The notes under the pieces are model-generated. The model saw only the letters and a list, made by a program, of their open reading frames with translations, had not been told where the DNA came from and made no database searches. Positions 8,568 to 9,805 of a stretch of 9,805 nucleotides of DNA are shown in pieces. The position numbers and the translations under genes were made by a program. The DNA is from Candidatus Nanopelagicaceae bacterium (lineage in GTDB: Bacteria > Actinomycetota > Actinomycetes > Nanopelagicales > Nanopelagicaceae), in NCBI GenBank assembly GCA_947489825.1, contig CANLFL010000022.1:1-9805 (forward strand), in the 5' to 3' direction. Position 1 is the stretch's first letter; every line of letters begins with the position of its first letter.

Positions 8568-9182
8568 ATGAAAAAACTTCTCCTTGCCACGCGAAATAAG
8601 GGAAAGATCGAAGAGTTTCATCGCATTCTTGAAGAGATCGCTCCTGGTGAAATCGAACTAGTCGGACTCGATCAATTTCCTGATCTTGCAGATGTGGAAG
8701 AGACGGGCGCTACATTTGAAGAGAACGCTCTTCTCAAAGCTCGTCAGATGTCTGCAGCAACCGGTCTTCCTGCAATCGCAGATGACAGTGGATTGTGTGT
8801 CGATGCCCTCGGTGGAGATCCAGGAATATTCTCTGCTCGTTGGTCTGGTGTTCACGGAGATGATGAAGCGAATTTGCGTAAAGTCCTAGAGCAAATTAAG
8901 GATGTTCCTGATGGTGATCGCACTGCATATTTCATCTGTGTAGCAGCTCTCGCTCTCGTTGATGGAAGCAGCCACTGCGAGGAGGGAAGATTCCATGGCC
9001 AGCTCCTACATCACCCAGTGGGTGAGAATGGATTTGGCTATGACCCGATTTTCTCCCCCGACGGATATTCCATCTCCAGTGCGCAGATGAGTGCCGCCGA
9101 TAAGGATGCAATTAGCCATCGCGGAAAAGCTCTTCGGGCAATCGCCCCGCATGTAAGAAAAATGGTGGCTGAGCTAGGCTAA
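8568..9182 (+). CDS. rdgB: Non-canonical purine NTP pyrophosphatase (dITP/XTP, RdgB/HAM1 family)
   Basis: A 204-aa Ham1/RdgB-type hydrolase that removes ITP, dITP and XTP from the nucleotide pool, of typical length. Motifs: LLLATRNKGKIEEF at 4-17 (substrate-binding N and K), TFEENALLKARQMS near 49-62, ADDSGLCVDALGG around 70-82 (metal-binding aspartates), GENGFGYDPIF in the C-terminal half and SHRGKAL near 183-189. The frame is open upstream to 8511 inside rph, but ATG at 8568 gives the conserved MKKLLLATRNKGK start. It follows rph by 11 nt with no strong ribosome site. TAGGCT (8554-8559) lies 8 nt before the ATG, beyond the 5-7 nt window seen elsewhere, so I do not call a promoter. Confidence 0.95.
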   Translation: MKKLLLATRNKGKIEEFHRILEEIAPGEIELVGLDQFPDLADVEETGATFEENALLKARQMSAATGLPAIADDSGLCVDALGGDPGIFSARWSGVHGDDEANLRKVLEQIKDVPDGDRTAYFICVAALALVDGSSHCEEGRFHGQLLHHPVGENGFGYDPIFSPDGYSISSAQMSAADKDAISHRGKALRAIAPHVRKMVAELG

Positions 9183-9200
9183 ACTTTGCTCACCCGAAGC

Positions 9201-9206
9201 AAGGAG
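9201..9206 (+). promoter_or_regulatory. Shine-Dalgarno site for the lysine-rich membrane protein
   Basis: AAGGAG is followed by 5 nt and a GTG start at 9212, which decides the start of the last gene. A TAAACT hexamer at 9180-9185 could be its -10, giving a leader of roughly 20 nt. This is the best ribosome site in the window. Confidence 0.6.
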
Positions 9207-9211
9207 TAATT

Positions 9212-9805
9212 GTGGCCGTCAAGAAGAAACCTGCTGCCAAGAAGGCAGCCGTAAAGAAGAGCGCAGCGAAGAAGACTGTCGCCAAGAAAAAGACAGCGAA
9301 GAAGGCTGTTGCAAAGAAGACTATTAAGAAGTCAGCGGTAAAGAAGTCCGCTGCTAAAAAGACTGTTAAGAAGTCCGCAGTTAAGAAGTCCGCTGCGAAG
9401 AAGACTGTTAAAAAGTCCGCTACAAAGAAGCGTGCAACATCTGCCTCCTCTGTAGTGATTCCAGCAGTTCCATCTTCAACATCTCTTGGTGCTGCTAGCG
9501 TCGATGTCTCATCAACGCCAAAACTTGGCTCACAGAGCGCTCCAGCAAAACCTTCAACGTCAGCATCTGCTCCTAAGCAAGGTGCTTCCGGCAAGGTACT
9601 TGCAGTGATCATCGTAGGAATCATTCTTCTCGCAGTAGTTGTTGTTACTCGCCCAGATAGCGGTAGCGATGATGCAATGCCTGCACCAGCTGCTTCAGAA
9701 TCGGCAATGCCAACAGCAGAGCCAAGTGCAGAGCCAACTGCAGAAGAAACTTCAGCTCCAGTTACAGCAGTTGAGGCACCAGGAAATGCTGTGATTAATT
9801 GGAAA
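9212..9805 (+). CDS. Lysine-rich (histone H1-like) membrane-anchored protein, 3' end cut by window edge
   Basis: An open frame of 198 codons runs from GTG 9212 to the last base without a stop. Residues 4-74 contain 15 lysine pairs spaced 4-5 residues apart with A, S, T and V between, like histone H1 tails and the lysine-rich tails of bacterial nucleoid proteins. Residues 75-127 are a Ser/Ala/Pro/Thr linker. Residues 129-146 form a single hydrophobic membrane helix, followed by RPDSGSDD. Residues 150-185 are a Pro/Ala/Glu/Thr-rich acidic linker, and the final APVTAVEAPGNAVINWK looks like the start of a fibronectin type III domain (my inference). The positive-inside rule puts the basic tail in the cytoplasm and the C-terminal part outside. 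Nucleic-acid binding is plausible from charge but not shown; binding to anionic lipid is an alternative. I do not recognise a named family. Confidence 0.75.
   Translation, partial: MAVKKKPAAKKAAVKKSAAKKTVAKKKTAKKAVAKKTIKKSAVKKSAAKKTVKKSAVKKSAAKKTVKKSATKKRATSASSVVIPAVPSSTSLGAASVDVSSTPKLGSQSAPAKPSTSASAPKQGASGKVLAVIIVGIILLAVVVVTRPDSGSDDAMPAPAASESAMPTAEPSAEPTAEETSAPVTAVEAPGNAVINWK
9326..9409 (+). repeat. Two tandem 42-bp units encoding a 14-residue lysine repeat
   Basis: Units 9326-9367 and 9368-9409 both encode KKSAVKKSAAKKTV (residues 39-52 and 53-66) and differ only at a few synonymous bases. A partial third unit (KKSATKK) follows, and looser KKxxx repeats precede. The DNA similarity suggests recent in-frame duplication or strong constraint on lysine spacing. 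Confidence 0.8.

Noticed and set aside
9326..9409. CRISPR-like array
   Set aside because: The repeats are contiguous coding units without spacers, in frame, and encode lysine-rich peptide.
9190..9624. 144-codon minus-strand open frame, rich in Phe/Ala/Leu, resembling a membrane protein
   Set aside because: It is the exact antisense of the lysine-rich repeat gene: AAG repeats read backwards give CTT-type codons. The plus-strand frame has a strong ribosome site and sensible domains.

Overview
The window reads as chromosomal DNA of a small-genome, moderate-GC actinobacterium. The block clpS - DUF2017 - mec - cysO - cysM - murI - rph - rdgB follows the gene order of the Mycobacterium tuberculosis Rv1331-Rv1341 region as I remember it, and CysO, CysM and ClpS have clearly actinobacterial sequences (CysO ends AVAGG, CysM ends LWA, ClpS has VWDDPVNLM). 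Base composition near the middle of the scale, very tight packing and 4-nt ATGA overlaps suggest a streamlined freshwater lineage such as Nanopelagicales (acI, 'Ca. Planktophila'-like). That taxonomic guess is inference.

Layout. Positions 1-2382 (minus strand): argF (ornithine carbamoyltransferase), then pntAA and the 5' part of pntAB (proton-translocating NAD(P) transhydrogenase), running off the left edge. Positions 2383-2418 form a 36-bp divergent promoter gap. Positions 2419-4457 (plus): a DUF3039 gene that overlaps by ATGA a secreted GH18 glycosidase-like protein with two Ig-like tail domains. Positions 4454-5304: clpS (N-end-rule adaptor of Clp protease) and DUF2017. Positions 5322-6989: the sulfur-carrier cysteine pathway mec, cysO, cysM. 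Positions 6986-7786: murI (glutamate racemase). Positions 7831-9182: rph and rdgB (RNA 3'-end trimming and nucleotide-pool cleaning). Position 9212 to the right edge: a partial gene for a lysine-rich, histone-H1-like, membrane-anchored protein.

Functionally, CysO carries sulfur as a C-terminal thiocarboxylate, CysM adds it to O-phosphoserine and Mec releases cysteine from the CysO-Cys adduct. The other genes are core housekeeping functions: cell wall, proteolysis, arginine synthesis, redox balance and nucleotide hygiene.

The strongest non-gene signal is regulatory. A TAnnnT -10-like hexamer lies 5-7 nt before the start codon of pntAA, argF, DUF3039, clpS, mec, cysO and murI, as expected if their mRNAs are leaderless. 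Clear Shine-Dalgarno sequences appear only before rph and the lysine-rich gene. No tRNA, rRNA, CRISPR, insertion sequence, phage gene or convincing hairpin terminator was seen. Every base outside genes lies in gaps shorter than 50 nt.
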